From: JAPXSY01 sp033812795
Lineage (GTDB): Bacteria; Verrucomicrobiota; Kiritimatiellia; RFP12; UBA1067
DNA: 64,000 nucleotides
Direction: 5' to 3'
Assembly (NCBI GenBank): GCA_033812795.1
Contig: JAPXSY010000004.1
Span: 1-64,000 of the forward strand
The notes under the pieces: model-generated
Told to the model about the DNA's origin: nothing
Database searches by the model: none
Seen by the model: the letters and a program-made list of their open reading frames with translations, nothing else
In this document: in pieces, positions 17,121 to 25,474 of the stretch
How the letters are laid out: each line of letters opens with the position of its first letter
How positions within the stretch are numbered: position 1 is the stretch's first letter
Translations under genes and position numbers: made by a program

Positions 17121-20100
17121 ATGAGGCGGATCGTGTTGTTGGCCGTCGCCGCTTTGTGCGCGGCGCACGGCGCGGAACCGTGGGAAGAGGCTGTGCGGCG
17201 CAGTGCGGTCGTGTTTGATCGACCGAACGGTCCGGGATGCGTCCGGGAGAAAAAAATCCACAACGGCAAGGTGGAGGTGCAAGCGTTCCTCACTGGACGA
17301 CCCGAATATGTGATGCCTGTCGGTGCGGGAAATCTTTCCGCCATGGTGAACTTCGGGGACGACACGTTTGAAATCCATCTCTCGCAGGCGGACTGGCTTT
17401 TTCCAGAGGTGAACCCTGGCAAAACGTCGGCGTCCGATCCGCAACTCATGTCGCCCGGGCACGTCGCGGTAAAATTCGCGGACCTTTCCACGAACCGTAT
17501 CACGCGGTTTGAACAGAAAATGGATATGAGCAGGGGACGTGTGACGCTGTCGATCGGGACAACGAAGGGGGAGATCGCCGCCGAGATTTTCGGCGACCGT
17601 GCGACGGGTGCGCTGGTTCTCTACGTCAACGACGCGCGGGAGGGTCTCGCGGCACCGGTTGTGACAACCGAAAGGAAAATGGAATCCCTTGCCGTTGTGC
17701 GGGACAGAGCGGAGTTCAGGAAGTTCAAGCTCGCGATCGGTGCCGACGAAACGGCGGCCAAGCTTTCGCTCGGGACGGATGACGCGATGCTCGCCGGTGC
17801 GCGGGACTCGTGGTGGCGCGAGTACTGGCGCCGCGGCTGGATCCGGCTGGAAGGCGACGAAAAGGCGAAAAACCTGGAAAAGTGGTGGTATGTGAACGTA
17901 TACGCCTATGCGAATGTCGGGTACGCGAGACTGCCACCCAAGTTCAATGGTGGCCCCGGCATCGTCACGGACGACATCCGCTGCTGGGGACGGAGCATGT
18001 GGTGGCAGAACACACGCGAGATGATCTGGCCGATGCCTGCGGCGAACCGTCTCGAATTCGCGAAGCGTTATCTGGAGTTCTATTCGGACTGTCTCGGTAA
18101 TCTCCAAAACGAGATCGAAACGCGCTATCCAGAGTTCAAGCCGTTTCCGAACGTGATTGTCCTGCCTGAAATAATGGACATCCTCCGTTCGCCGCTCTTT
18201 GCGCAGGAGGATCGTCCGCTTCCTGAGGTGACGGCTCCGTACGTGCTCCCCGCTGACGCGGAGCGCAAATCCTCCCGCGAGGCACGTCTTGCGCGTAACC
18301 CGTCGCATGTCTCCCACATCTATTCTTCCGGCACGGAACTCCTCCAGCAGATGATCGAGTACGTGCGATTTTCAGGGGATAGGACCTTCCTGCCGCGCAT
18401 CGCCAAGTGGCTTCGCGCCAATGCGGAACTCTATCTCGTTCTGCTCGAAAAAGGAGAGGATGGCAAATACCACACGTATGCGACACACGTGAACGAGTCT
18501 TGGTGGCTCGTGGATGACAGTATCGTGGACCTTGCCGCCGCACGTTTCACGCTTGCGATGACGGTCGCGCATGGCGAGAGGTTCGGCTTCCCTAAGAACC
18601 TGATCGAGGTGGCAAAGGACCGTCTCGACCGTTTGGCCGATTTTCCGCACGGTGGTGTCTACAAGCTCGAAAAGATGACTGTGGCGGCGATCGCGCCCGA
18701 GGATACGGTTTATCATCCCTGCCGTATCGCACTGGGCTTGTCCAAGGCGAACTTCGAGAACAACGAACTATATCTTGTTTTTCCCTTCGCGATGGCGGGC
18801 GTGGACGAGGAGGGACCCCGCCGCACGCGTGCGCTCGAAACGTGGAAACACGGTTTAGGCGCACACGGTGGGTTTGGCTGGTTGCCGGTCTCCGTGGCAG
18901 TGGCGCGCATGCGTGATCCCAAGGCAGCCGACGTCGTCTACAATCACGGCCACAACACCTGCGGCTGGCCTTATGGCGGCGGTCGGTCGCCGGGATCTCC
19001 GATGTACATCGGCGCTCCGGTGGAAGACACTGTCTACCTAGACGGTTCCTGCGTGGTGCAGATCGGCGTGCAGGAGTTGTTACTGCAGAGCCACGCGGAA
19101 GAACCCGATTCGCGTTTCTTCGAAGGAGGGCCGATTCGTTTTGTCCCATGCGTGCCGAAAAGCTGGAGCGGCGCATTCAAGTTGCGTGCACGCGGCGGGT
19201 TTATCGTGGAAGGCACGTTCAAGGACGGGGCCATCAAGAAGACGCGCGTCACGAGCGAACGCGGTAACCGTTTCGTTTGGATCGCCCCTGCGACGGGAGA
19301 GAAGAAATCGCGAGAAACGAAAATCGGCGAGATCTTCGACCCGTTCGCACGTAACGTGTTGCCGTGGGGCCAGGACCACCGGATCGGCGGCACGCTCCTG
19401 CGCGGCAAAGATTGCCTCTATGCTGTCGGCGGCGGCAACTGTAGAGGCATGGGGCAGATCGTGCGTGTCGAACTGGGCACAGACGGGCTGCCGACCGGAA
19501 AAGCGTCCAACGTCGGCCAGATTATCGAGGGCAATCCGGGTGCGACCTGTGCGGCGATTTCCGGCAAGTGGCTTTTCGTAGCCGGTGGCGAAATCCGGAA
19601 ACGAACCGTCCGTTTTGAAATCGCTCCGGACGGCTCACTCACGAATCGGACGGAGATTTCTGATGAGAACATGCCGCAGTTCAGTCAGGCCGGTATGGTG
19701 GCGAGCGGAACGTATCTGATCGTTCTGGGCGGCTGGCAGAGCCGCCAAGTCTATGCGGCGGAAGTGAGTTCGGACGGCGGACTCGGCCCTTGGATCAAAC
19801 AGCGCCCCTTGCCCTCGATTTCCTTCTGCGGCAACCGCGTGTTCCGCTACGGCAACCGCATCTATGTTTCCGGTAATTCCGTCTTTCGGAGCACGACCGA
19901 CCGTGTCTATTCCGCTGAAGTCGATGAGAACGGCCTTTGCACCCGGTGGCGCCGATTTGCCGAGCTGCCCGAAGAGGCTGTTGCTTACGACTTCACGCTG
20001 ATGCCTGACGGCAAATCGGTGTTCTATCTAAGCATGGACTCCCTCGCCATGTATACAGCGCCCCTCGATCAGGGAGGGGAGATTGGCGAGTGGAGAAAAT

Positions 20101-20237
20101 ACTCCGAAACTTTTCCTGAAGGCCCCTACACCGCAATGCTCGGCATTCCTCTTAACGCCTCTCATTACCTGCGTTATGCGATCCTCTTGGACGATCCGCG
20201 CCAGTTTCTCTCAGCCGACATCGTCGAACTGGAATGA
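17121..20237 (+). CDS. Exported GH95-like hydrolase fused to a beta-propeller
   Basis: The ATG at 17121 follows GGAGG and begins a clear signal peptide (MRRIVLLAVAALCAAHGA). Residues about 40-230 resemble the N-terminal beta-sandwich of GH95/DUF5703-type proteins (MPVGAGNLSAMVNFGDD, HLSQADWLFPE). Residues about 240-690 resemble an (alpha/alpha)6 barrel (CWGRSMWWQNTREMIWPM, THVNESWWLVDDS, CGWPYGGGRSPGSP). From about 740 to the end repeated blade-like segments (LYAVGGGNCRGMGQ, WLFVAGGEIRK, YLIVLGGWQS, RIYVSGNSV) look like a Kelch-type propeller. GH95 enzymes cleave alpha-L-fucosides or galactosides, but I cannot confirm the catalytic acids, so the activity is inference. The fusion with a propeller is unusual. 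A leader copy of this gene lies at 11716-11799. Confidence 0.7.
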   Translation: MRRIVLLAVAALCAAHGAEPWEEAVRRSAVVFDRPNGPGCVREKKIHNGKVEVQAFLTGRPEYVMPVGAGNLSAMVNFGDDTFEIHLSQADWLFPEVNPGKTSASDPQLMSPGHVAVKFADLSTNRITRFEQKMDMSRGRVTLSIGTTKGEIAAEIFGDRATGALVLYVNDAREGLAAPVVTTERKMESLAVVRDRAEFRKFKLAIGADETAAKLSLGTDDAMLAGARDSWWREYWRRGWIRLEGDEKAKNLEKWWYVNVYAYANVGYARLPPKFNGGPGIVTDDIRCWGRSMWWQNTREMIWPMPAANRLEFAKRYLEFYSDCLGNLQNEIETRYPEFKPFPNVIVLPEIMDILRSPLFAQEDRPLPEVTAPYVLPADAERKSSREARLARNPSHVSHIYSSGTELLQQMIEYVRFSGDRTFLPRIAKWLRANAELYLVLLEKGEDGKYHTYATHVNESWWLVDDSIVDLAAARFTLAMTVAHGERFGFPKNLIEVAKDRLDRLADFPHGGVYKLEKMTVAAIAPEDTVYHPCRIALGLSKANFENNELYLVFPFAMAGVDEEGPRRTRALETWKHGLGAHGGFGWLPVSVAVARMRDPKAADVVYNHGHNTCGWPYGGGRSPGSPMYIGAPVEDTVYLDGSCVVQIGVQELLLQSHAEEPDSRFFEGGPIRFVPCVPKSWSGAFKLRARGGFIVEGTFKDGAIKKTRVTSERGNRFVWIAPATGEKKSRETKIGEIFDPFARNVLPWGQDHRIGGTLLRGKDCLYAVGGGNCRGMGQIVRVELGTDGLPTGKASNVGQIIEGNPGATCAAISGKWLFVAGGEIRKRTVRFEIAPDGSLTNRTEISDENMPQFSQAGMVASGTYLIVLGGWQSRQVYAAEVSSDGGLGPWIKQRPLPSISFCGNRVFRYGNRIYVSGNSVFRSTTDRVYSAEVDENGLCTRWRRFAELPEEAVAYDFTLMPDGKSVFYLSMDSLAMYTAPLDQGGEIGEWRKYSETFPEGPYTAMLGIPLNASHYLRYAILLDDPRQFLSADIVELE

Positions 20238-20337
20238 ACGAAAACAAGAGAGTCGGGATGTCTATGGCGTCTTTCGGTATATCGTTGGGGTTTGCGTCCG
20301 GTTGTCACGGAGCGACCATGTTTCGAGGAGGGGCGAT

Positions 20338-21951
20338 ATGAAGAGAAAAACGGTTGCCGGCATGACCGCCCTGCTGGCCGGATTTGCGTTGGCATCGATG
20401 CCAGAACTCGAACCGGCTTTTTCCGCCACGCAGGTCGAGAAGGGTGCGGCGAAGCTCGTCTGGAGGAAAACCGGAGAGGGCGTCGAGACGACCGTGCTTT
20501 CGGAACAGGACGCGGGGCTCGATCTCGCTGGCGTGACGCTTACGCGGAAAACGTCCGAAGCGCCCGGACGCCGTGAGGTCGTGTACACGGTCGAAAACGG
20601 AACAAAGGAACTCCGCTACGCTTCGTTCGGTTGGCGCACGGTTTTTTCGATTGCGGACGGCAACGACCGGAACTGGTTCCCCACCACGGATAACGTGATC
20701 GATCTCACATCGCAAAGTTCCCTGTGGGGGTATTACACGAAGCCCGGCAACTGGCAATTCGCGCTTGTCGAGCCGTGGTTCGCCGCATACAACCCCGGCC
20801 ACAAGAAGGGGTTCGCATTTCTTTTCGACTTCAACACGCTTTGCGCCGCGTTCGGCGCGAACGACATGATGACGCGGGGCGTGCTCTTTGATGGCGGCAT
20901 GCTGCCGCCCGGCAAGAAGGTCACCGTAACAACCGTCGTGCGCGAACTCTCGGGACTACCGTCCCTTGCCACGGTGAATGACCGGTTCGCCGCCGGATTC
21001 TCGGGGCCGGAAACCTCTCCGTCGCTGAGTGTCCTCGCTTTCGAGGATCTGTCTCTCGACGGCACGGCCACACAGACGGACGTAAACGGAAAAATCCTCG
21101 GTTCCGCAGTTGTGAAGGCGGACGTGAAAGCCGGACGGGTCGCGAACGTCTGCGTGATCAAGAGCGACAAGCCCGAAACGCAGTCCGTCCTCTCCGCAGA
21201 CCTGAACGGCATAAAGTTCGAGTTTTTCCGTGAGAACGGTTTCAGGATGGCGTCTCTCCCGATGGTGCCAGCCGTTTGGACGCATCACCGGCCGATGCCG
21301 GTTAAGAAACTCGAAGTTCCCATCGCAGTGAAACAAACCGCGAAGAACAAGGCGCTCCTCCTGTTCGGCTTCTATGCGAACTTCTTTCGTTTTCCGGAGA
21401 TGTTTCCCGAATTCGAATTTACGATCCTTTCCGCAACCCCGCAAGGCATTATGAACAGTCCTCCGTATTCGACGATTGGCGAGTACAAATATATTTTCAT
21501 GGGCGATGTGAATGAGGAAAGCGTGCGTCCGATCATGACGCGTCTTGCAGCGTATGTCAATAGCGGCGGGACACTCGTTCTGGGCGGCGGTCCCTTCGCG
21601 TACGGCTGCGGTGGATACACGGGAACGTTTCTCGAAGAAATGCTGCCCGTGAAGACGCGGCCCTTCGACTGTCTTCCGGCGTGTGTCTCGGACAAGGATG
21701 GCCGTACCGCAGTCGCTTTCGACACGGGAGATGCGAAGGTCTTCTGGATCCATCGGGATGAGGTGAAACCCGGAGCGGAGGTCCTCCTCAAAACCGTTGC
21801 CGGCGATCCGCTTCTTGTGAAGGGCAGGTACGGGGAAGGGACGGTCTACGCGTTCCTCGGTGCGCCGATTGGTGACGCGGCCCGCGACGCGAAAGCCTTT
21901 TGGAATGACAACCCAAGCTATCTTGAAACGTTGAAGGGACTCCTCAAATGA
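20338..21951 (+). CDS. Exported protein of unknown function, glutaminase-fold C-terminus
   Basis: The start at 20338 follows GAGGAGGGG and gives a signal peptide (MKRKTVAGMTALLAGFALA). The 537-residue protein has a beta-rich N-terminal half (KLVWRKTGEGVETTVLSEQ, WFPTTDNVIDLTSQSS). From about residue 320 its C-terminal half resembles the class-I glutamine-amidotransferase-like fold found in many glycan-locus proteins: KALLLFGFYANFF, YIFMGDVNEE, YVNSGGTLVLGGGPFAYGCGG and RYGEGTVYAFLGAP. I see no obvious catalytic Cys-His-Glu triad, so it is probably structural or carbohydrate-binding. Its last four bases (ATGA) overlap the next gene's start, which implies translational coupling and a shared task. 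Confidence 0.6.
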   Translation: MKRKTVAGMTALLAGFALASMPELEPAFSATQVEKGAAKLVWRKTGEGVETTVLSEQDAGLDLAGVTLTRKTSEAPGRREVVYTVENGTKELRYASFGWRTVFSIADGNDRNWFPTTDNVIDLTSQSSLWGYYTKPGNWQFALVEPWFAAYNPGHKKGFAFLFDFNTLCAAFGANDMMTRGVLFDGGMLPPGKKVTVTTVVRELSGLPSLATVNDRFAAGFSGPETSPSLSVLAFEDLSLDGTATQTDVNGKILGSAVVKADVKAGRVANVCVIKSDKPETQSVLSADLNGIKFEFFRENGFRMASLPMVPAVWTHHRPMPVKKLEVPIAVKQTAKNKALLLFGFYANFFRFPEMFPEFEFTILSATPQGIMNSPPYSTIGEYKYIFMGDVNEESVRPIMTRLAAYVNSGGTLVLGGGPFAYGCGGYTGTFLEEMLPVKTRPFDCLPACVSDKDGRTAVAFDTGDAKVFWIHRDEVKPGAEVLLKTVAGDPLLVKGRYGEGTVYAFLGAPIGDAARDAKAFWNDNPSYLETLKGLLK

Positions 21952-23831
21952 TACCTCTCGTTGCTCTGCTCGCGGCGATCACGCCGCTCAGGATTATCCC
22001 GAACAAGATTGTCTATCCGGTTAACGAGTCCGGATTGATGACTGTCGTGTTGACAAACAAGGCGTCGGATCAAGCCACCTCGACCGTGAAAGTTGAAGAA
22101 ATCTGGGGGATTGAAGGTGCTTCCCGCTGCATTCATGAGGCCGGAATATCCTTGGCCGGCCATGAGGGAAGGACGCTGAAAATTCCCTGGCCGGGGAGCC
22201 GGGAAAGGTACGGGCGCGAAATACGCGTGACGACCATTGTGGATGGGAACCCGACCGGGTCGCGCTCGGAATATTTCAATGTCATCGACGAGTGGTGGCG
22301 CGTGAACCAGGGGTGCGGGCTCAGTACGGCGCGCGGGGTGGTCACACCGGGCCTGAAGCACATGCTCGACCACTACGGTTACGGGACAAACGATTGGCAT
22401 GACTGCGCAGGGCAGATGACGCATGTGGCGTGGGAACGCAACATGCCCGGCATGGGGCCGTTCATGGGGTATCACACGATGGAGACACGCTGGCAGATGC
22501 AGAAATCGTCTGTCGGCGGAAACTTCATCACGACAACGTATCCCGACGATATGAAATGGATCACGCCGAACGGTAGCGCCCCGCGATGGACCGGAAAGAT
22601 CCGGAAGGACACGCGCATCTCGCATGACTGGGGATTCCATCATACCCGTTTCACAATCTACTTTATGGAGGGTCCATACGGCTTCGAACTCGCGCGTCAG
22701 AACCCAGAGTATATGTTGCGTAACGCGCGCGGACAGTACGAGGGGCGGTATATGGATGTGAACACCGATCCGGTGAAGATTTCCGTGCAGGACAATCCGC
22801 AGCACTATCCCTGGACCTACGTCGAGCCGAATTTTTTCCGCGAAGACGCCTTCGACTGGGCGATTGACGACCTCGTGACATGCGTCACGGCACTTGAAGA
22901 GGATGGCGTCTATTTCGACGGGCGTTACATGAAGAAACAGGGATACGACGCTTTCGGGAACAATCTGCAGAAAGTCTATGACCGGGACCTGTGTGTCGCG
23001 CGCAACATGGAAAAGACGAAGGCGAAGATCTTCGACGCGAATCCAAACGCCTACATCTGGTCCAACGGAGGCAGTGCGGCGGATCCCGAACTTGTGATCG
23101 CGAGTCATCCTCAGAGCGGGCTTCTAAATGAAATTCAGTGGCCGTTTCTCCTCAATCCGTCGCGTTCGGATCATTCGTACCGCGGTTTTCTGGAGTCGCT
23201 GCTGAAAACCCGTAATGCGACATGGTTCGGCGGCAAGTACGTGAAGACGCCATCGAAAATCATGCATTGCGGCTATCTCGCGACCCGGTGGGATGCGAAG
23301 TTCATCTTGGAGCACCGAGAGAGTTTCGTGATGGCGCGGCATGTGATGTCCATAATCGCATCCGTCTGCGCGCATCCGTTTGCCAGCAGTGTCGTTTTCC
23401 GTCCTTTCAAGCAGATGATGACGCGTTACTCCGAGTTCTTCTGGCACGAGGATATGAACATCATGAAAGACGGTTACAAGAAGTTTGCAGCCGATTCTCT
23501 GCGCGAAATTTGGTACGATGATCTGATCTACATCAGAGAAACACCAAATTTCACCCAGTATCTGATTCATCTCGTGAATGCTCCCGAACAGGAGTTTTGC
23601 GATGATACGGTCATCGAAGAACCGCCCGAAGCCGATGATGTGGAAGTCTCGACGAAACTTTTCGCCCCCGGCGGAGTCAAAGCCTGGACGATTAAGCCTC
23701 ACGGTTTTCTGTCCGACGTCTACGAACCCTCATGCATCGCCGTGACACCGAAGGAGGTGAAGGGCGAGACCGTTTTCGTGGTGCCGCCATTCAGGTATTA
23801 CACGCTTCTCGTAATCAGGAAGTACAAGTAA
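21948..23831 (+). CDS. Putative TIM-barrel glycoside hydrolase (GH66-like)
   Basis: The 627-residue protein starts in an ATGA overlap with the preceding gene. The first 12 residues (MIPLVALLAAIT) could be a short signal or a membrane-targeting segment. An immunoglobulin-like domain follows (about 13-105, IVYPVNESGLMTVVLTNKAS), then a barrel with GYGTNDWHDCAGQ, EEDGVYFDGRYMKKQGYDA (VYFDG is the best candidate for a catalytic Asp), NAYIWSNGGSA and a C-terminal beta-domain. This architecture recalls GH66 dextranases and related families, but the family call is tentative. A fragment of a close paralogue lies at 24295. The stop codon is the first base of the 22-bp repeat that opens the element at 23831. 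Confidence 0.6.
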   Translation: MIPLVALLAAITPLRIIPNKIVYPVNESGLMTVVLTNKASDQATSTVKVEEIWGIEGASRCIHEAGISLAGHEGRTLKIPWPGSRERYGREIRVTTIVDGNPTGSRSEYFNVIDEWWRVNQGCGLSTARGVVTPGLKHMLDHYGYGTNDWHDCAGQMTHVAWERNMPGMGPFMGYHTMETRWQMQKSSVGGNFITTTYPDDMKWITPNGSAPRWTGKIRKDTRISHDWGFHHTRFTIYFMEGPYGFELARQNPEYMLRNARGQYEGRYMDVNTDPVKISVQDNPQHYPWTYVEPNFFREDAFDWAIDDLVTCVTALEEDGVYFDGRYMKKQGYDAFGNNLQKVYDRDLCVARNMEKTKAKIFDANPNAYIWSNGGSAADPELVIASHPQSGLLNEIQWPFLLNPSRSDHSYRGFLESLLKTRNATWFGGKYVKTPSKIMHCGYLATRWDAKFILEHRESFVMARHVMSIIASVCAHPFASSVVFRPFKQMMTRYSEFFWHEDMNIMKDGYKKFAADSLREIWYDDLIYIRETPNFTQYLIHLVNAPEQEFCDDTVIEEPPEADDVEVSTKLFAPGGVKAWTIKPHGFLSDVYEPSCIAVTPKEVKGETVFVVPPFRYYTLLVIRKYK

Positions 23832-24264
23832 ACCTAAAAAGAGCAGTTGAACCTTCAACTCTCTTGGGTTTCATGGTTTCTGGGTTTCATGGTTTCATGG
23901 TTTCATCCAAATCGGGGTCGGGATCGCTATCGGTATCGGTATCGGTATCGGTATCGGGATCGGGAACGTCGACCCGCGACCCGCGACATTCGACCCGCGA
24001 CGATCGACAGGGACGCCCGCGTTTCCGGCACCGCAGGTCGCTCGTCGCGGGTCGACATATAAGGTCTGACGGGAGAAGCGGGCGTCCCTACCGGTTGGCG
24101 GACGCCTTAGTCCCGCATACGCACCGGTCTCCAAAACTCAGTCGATTGCGCTTGCGACGAAGGGCTGGGACGAAGAGTTCAAAAAGAGCGTCGGGCGCAC
24201 CGCAAAACCCAATGTTTACGGGGCTTTGCTAGAATTCTACCCGTTCAACTGCTCCTTTTAGGGT
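23831..24264. mobile_element. 434-bp MITE-like element with terminal inverted repeats
   Basis: AACCTAAAAAGAGCAGTTGAAC at 23831-23852 and its inverted copy at 24243-24264 match at 20 of 22 bases. Between them lie GGTTTC heptamers, (ATCGGT)n hexamers at 23925-23960, three GACCCGCGAC units near 23970-24000, and an 11-bp inverted repeat GGGACGCCCGC (24010-24020)/GCGGGCGTCCC (24078-24088). No transposase is encoded, and a reading frame across it shows only repeat-derived low complexity. A non-autonomous mobile element or a composite repeat fits. No target-site duplication is evident, which weakens the transposition reading. Confidence 0.55.
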
Positions 24265-24294
24265 AAATGCCGGGGGAGTGGAGAAAAGATCGAA

Positions 24295-24387
24295 ATGAGT
24301 ACGCGCCGCGTCATCCACGCGGCGATCACACTGCTCCGCATCGTTCCGGACAAAATCGTCTGGGTTACCGAAAATTCGACACCTCAA
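24295..24387 (+). pseudogene. N-terminal fragment of a GH66-like paralogue
   Basis: After GGAG and ATG the translation reads MSTRRVIHAAITLLRIVPDK followed by IVWVTENS. This aligns with residues 9-28 of the hydrolase at 21948 (AAITPLRIIPNKIVYPVNES), with similar DNA as well. Homology then stops and the frame runs into repeat and leader sequence. It is a 5' stub of a deleted hydrolase gene, the second such stub in the window. Confidence 0.75.
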
Positions 24388-24438
24388 CGTCAACGGTCAG
24401 CGATTCGGATATACACCTTTTGGAGTATATTTTTCGAT

Positions 24439-24484
24439 TTGACTCATTTCGTCCCCGGCGCACATAATAAGTGCCAATCATGGG
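24439..24484 (+). promoter_or_regulatory. Promoter plus leader, copy 3
   Basis: TTGACT (24439-24444) and CATAAT (24463-24468), 18 bp apart, precede GTGCCAATCATGGGA. The arrangement parallels 5248-5292, and the companion segment CCTATGGGAGGATAGTGG follows at 24509. Here it ends in a terminator, so the transcript would be only about 60 nt: a candidate small RNA, or a leader that has lost its gene. Confidence 0.55.
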
Positions 24485-24501
24485 AATCGGTATCTTTTGG
24501 G

Positions 24502-24538
24502 CCACTACCCTATGGGAGGATAGTGGTTTTCTTTTTTT
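24502..24538 (+). terminator. Intrinsic terminator in leader copy 3
   Basis: CCACTACCC (24502-24510) pairs with GGATAGTGG (24518-24526) with one mismatch and loop TATGGGA. It is followed by TTTTCTTTTTTT. The hairpin contains the third copy of the repeated segment. It would stop plus-strand transcription just before the oppositely oriented tRNA gene. Confidence 0.7.
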
Positions 24539-24540
24539 AA

Positions 24541-24617
24541 TGGTGGGCGCTACAAGATTCGAACTTGTGACTTCTACCGTGTGAAAGTAGCGCTCTAACC
24601 AACTGAGCTAAGCGCCC
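24541..24617 (-). tRNA. tRNA-Val(CAC) with encoded CCA
   Basis: The 77-nt cloverleaf has acceptor stem GGGCGCT/AGCGCCC, D-arm GCTC/GAGC, anticodon stem CTACT/GGTAG with loop TTCACAC (anticodon CAC), a 5-nt variable loop and T-arm ACAAG-TTCGAAT-CTTGT. Discriminator A and a templated CCA end the gene. A shifted loop giving TTC (Glu) would break the anticodon stem. A near-consensus promoter lies 23 bp upstream. Confidence 0.93.
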
Positions 24618-24639
24618 CCGTTTGCTGAAATCAGGCGTA

Positions 24640-24669
24640 TGTATAGCATGACGGACGCCCGCGTGTCAA
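24640..24669 (-). promoter_or_regulatory. Promoter of the tRNA-Val gene
   Basis: On the minus strand a perfect TTGACA (-35, 24664-24669) and TATACA (-10, 24640-24645) are 18 bp apart. The tRNA 5' end lies 23 bp beyond the -10. Confidence 0.75.
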
Positions 24670-24756
24670 GGCGCCTGCAGAAAAAAAACGGGATGTCAGA
24701 ATGTCAGGAAACAAGTCGTGTCGAGGTGTCCGATTCTGAAACAGTGAAAGGGAACG

Positions 24757-25467
24757 ATGACTGCAAATGGAGAACAGAAAAAGAAAAGCGGCGGCACCAG
24801 CCGGAACCGGAAACGAATTCTGGTTGTGGACGACCATCCTCTGATGCGGAAGGGGATCGCCGCCCTGATCGGCACGGTTCCGGATTTGGTGTTATGCGGT
24901 CAGGCAGGGAGCGGGGAGGAAACGCTGGCCTTGATGAAAAAGGCGCGGCCGGATCTGATTCTGCTGGATCTCTCCCTGTCCGGATGCAACGGCATTCAAC
25001 TGCTCAAAACCCTGCGGGAAAAATATCCCGCGATCCGTGTGCTGGTCTTCTCCATGTACGAGGAGGGGATCTACGCCGAGCGGGTGTTGCGCGCCGGAGC
25101 GGACGGCTACATCATGAAAAAAGAGTCGGGCACCCGGATCATGGAGGCGATCCGGTGTGTGTTGCAGGGGGAAATATATGTGAGTACTCCGGTGGCGTTA
25201 CAACTGGTCAAACAGTTCTTGAAGGGCAGGCAGGCCAGCAAAACGATCGATGTCGATCGGCTGAGCAACCGTGAGCTTCAGGTCTACACCTATTTGGGCA
25301 ACGGATTCTCGTCGAGGGAGATCGCGGACCGGTTGCAGTTGAGCAGTAAAACCGTCCACACCCACCGCGAACACATTAAACGCAAACTCGGTTTGCGCAA
25401 TGCCAGCGATCTCGTGCATCACGCCACGAGTTGGGTCCAGTCGCAATCAAGTCCGGTGACGCTTTGA
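24757..25467 (+). CDS. NarL/FixJ-type response regulator
   Basis: This 236-residue protein starts after AAAGGGA. It has a receiver domain (about residues 18-135) with acidic pair Asp25-Asp26, phosphoacceptor Asp71 in LLDLSLSG and a conserved Lys in YIMKKES. A LuxR-type helix-turn-helix (about 168-225: LSNRELQVYTYLGNGFSSRE, SSKTVHTHREHIKRKL) follows. It should bind DNA as a dimer when phosphorylated. No histidine kinase gene is adjacent. The hybrid kinases 8-12 kb upstream are possible partners, but nothing in the sequence links them. The HAD hydrolase gene converges on it with a 7-bp gap. Confidence 0.9.
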   Translation: MTANGEQKKKSGGTSRNRKRILVVDDHPLMRKGIAALIGTVPDLVLCGQAGSGEETLALMKKARPDLILLDLSLSGCNGIQLLKTLREKYPAIRVLVFSMYEEGIYAERVLRAGADGYIMKKESGTRIMEAIRCVLQGEIYVSTPVALQLVKQFLKGRQASKTIDVDRLSNRELQVYTYLGNGFSSREIADRLQLSSKTVHTHREHIKRKLGLRNASDLVHHATSWVQSQSSPVTL

Positions 25468-25474
25468 AGCATGT

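Noticed and set aside
24541..24617. tRNA-Glu(TTC) reading of the tRNA gene
   Set aside because: Placing TTC in the anticodon position breaks the anticodon stem; the CTACT/GGTAG stem fixes CAC (Val).
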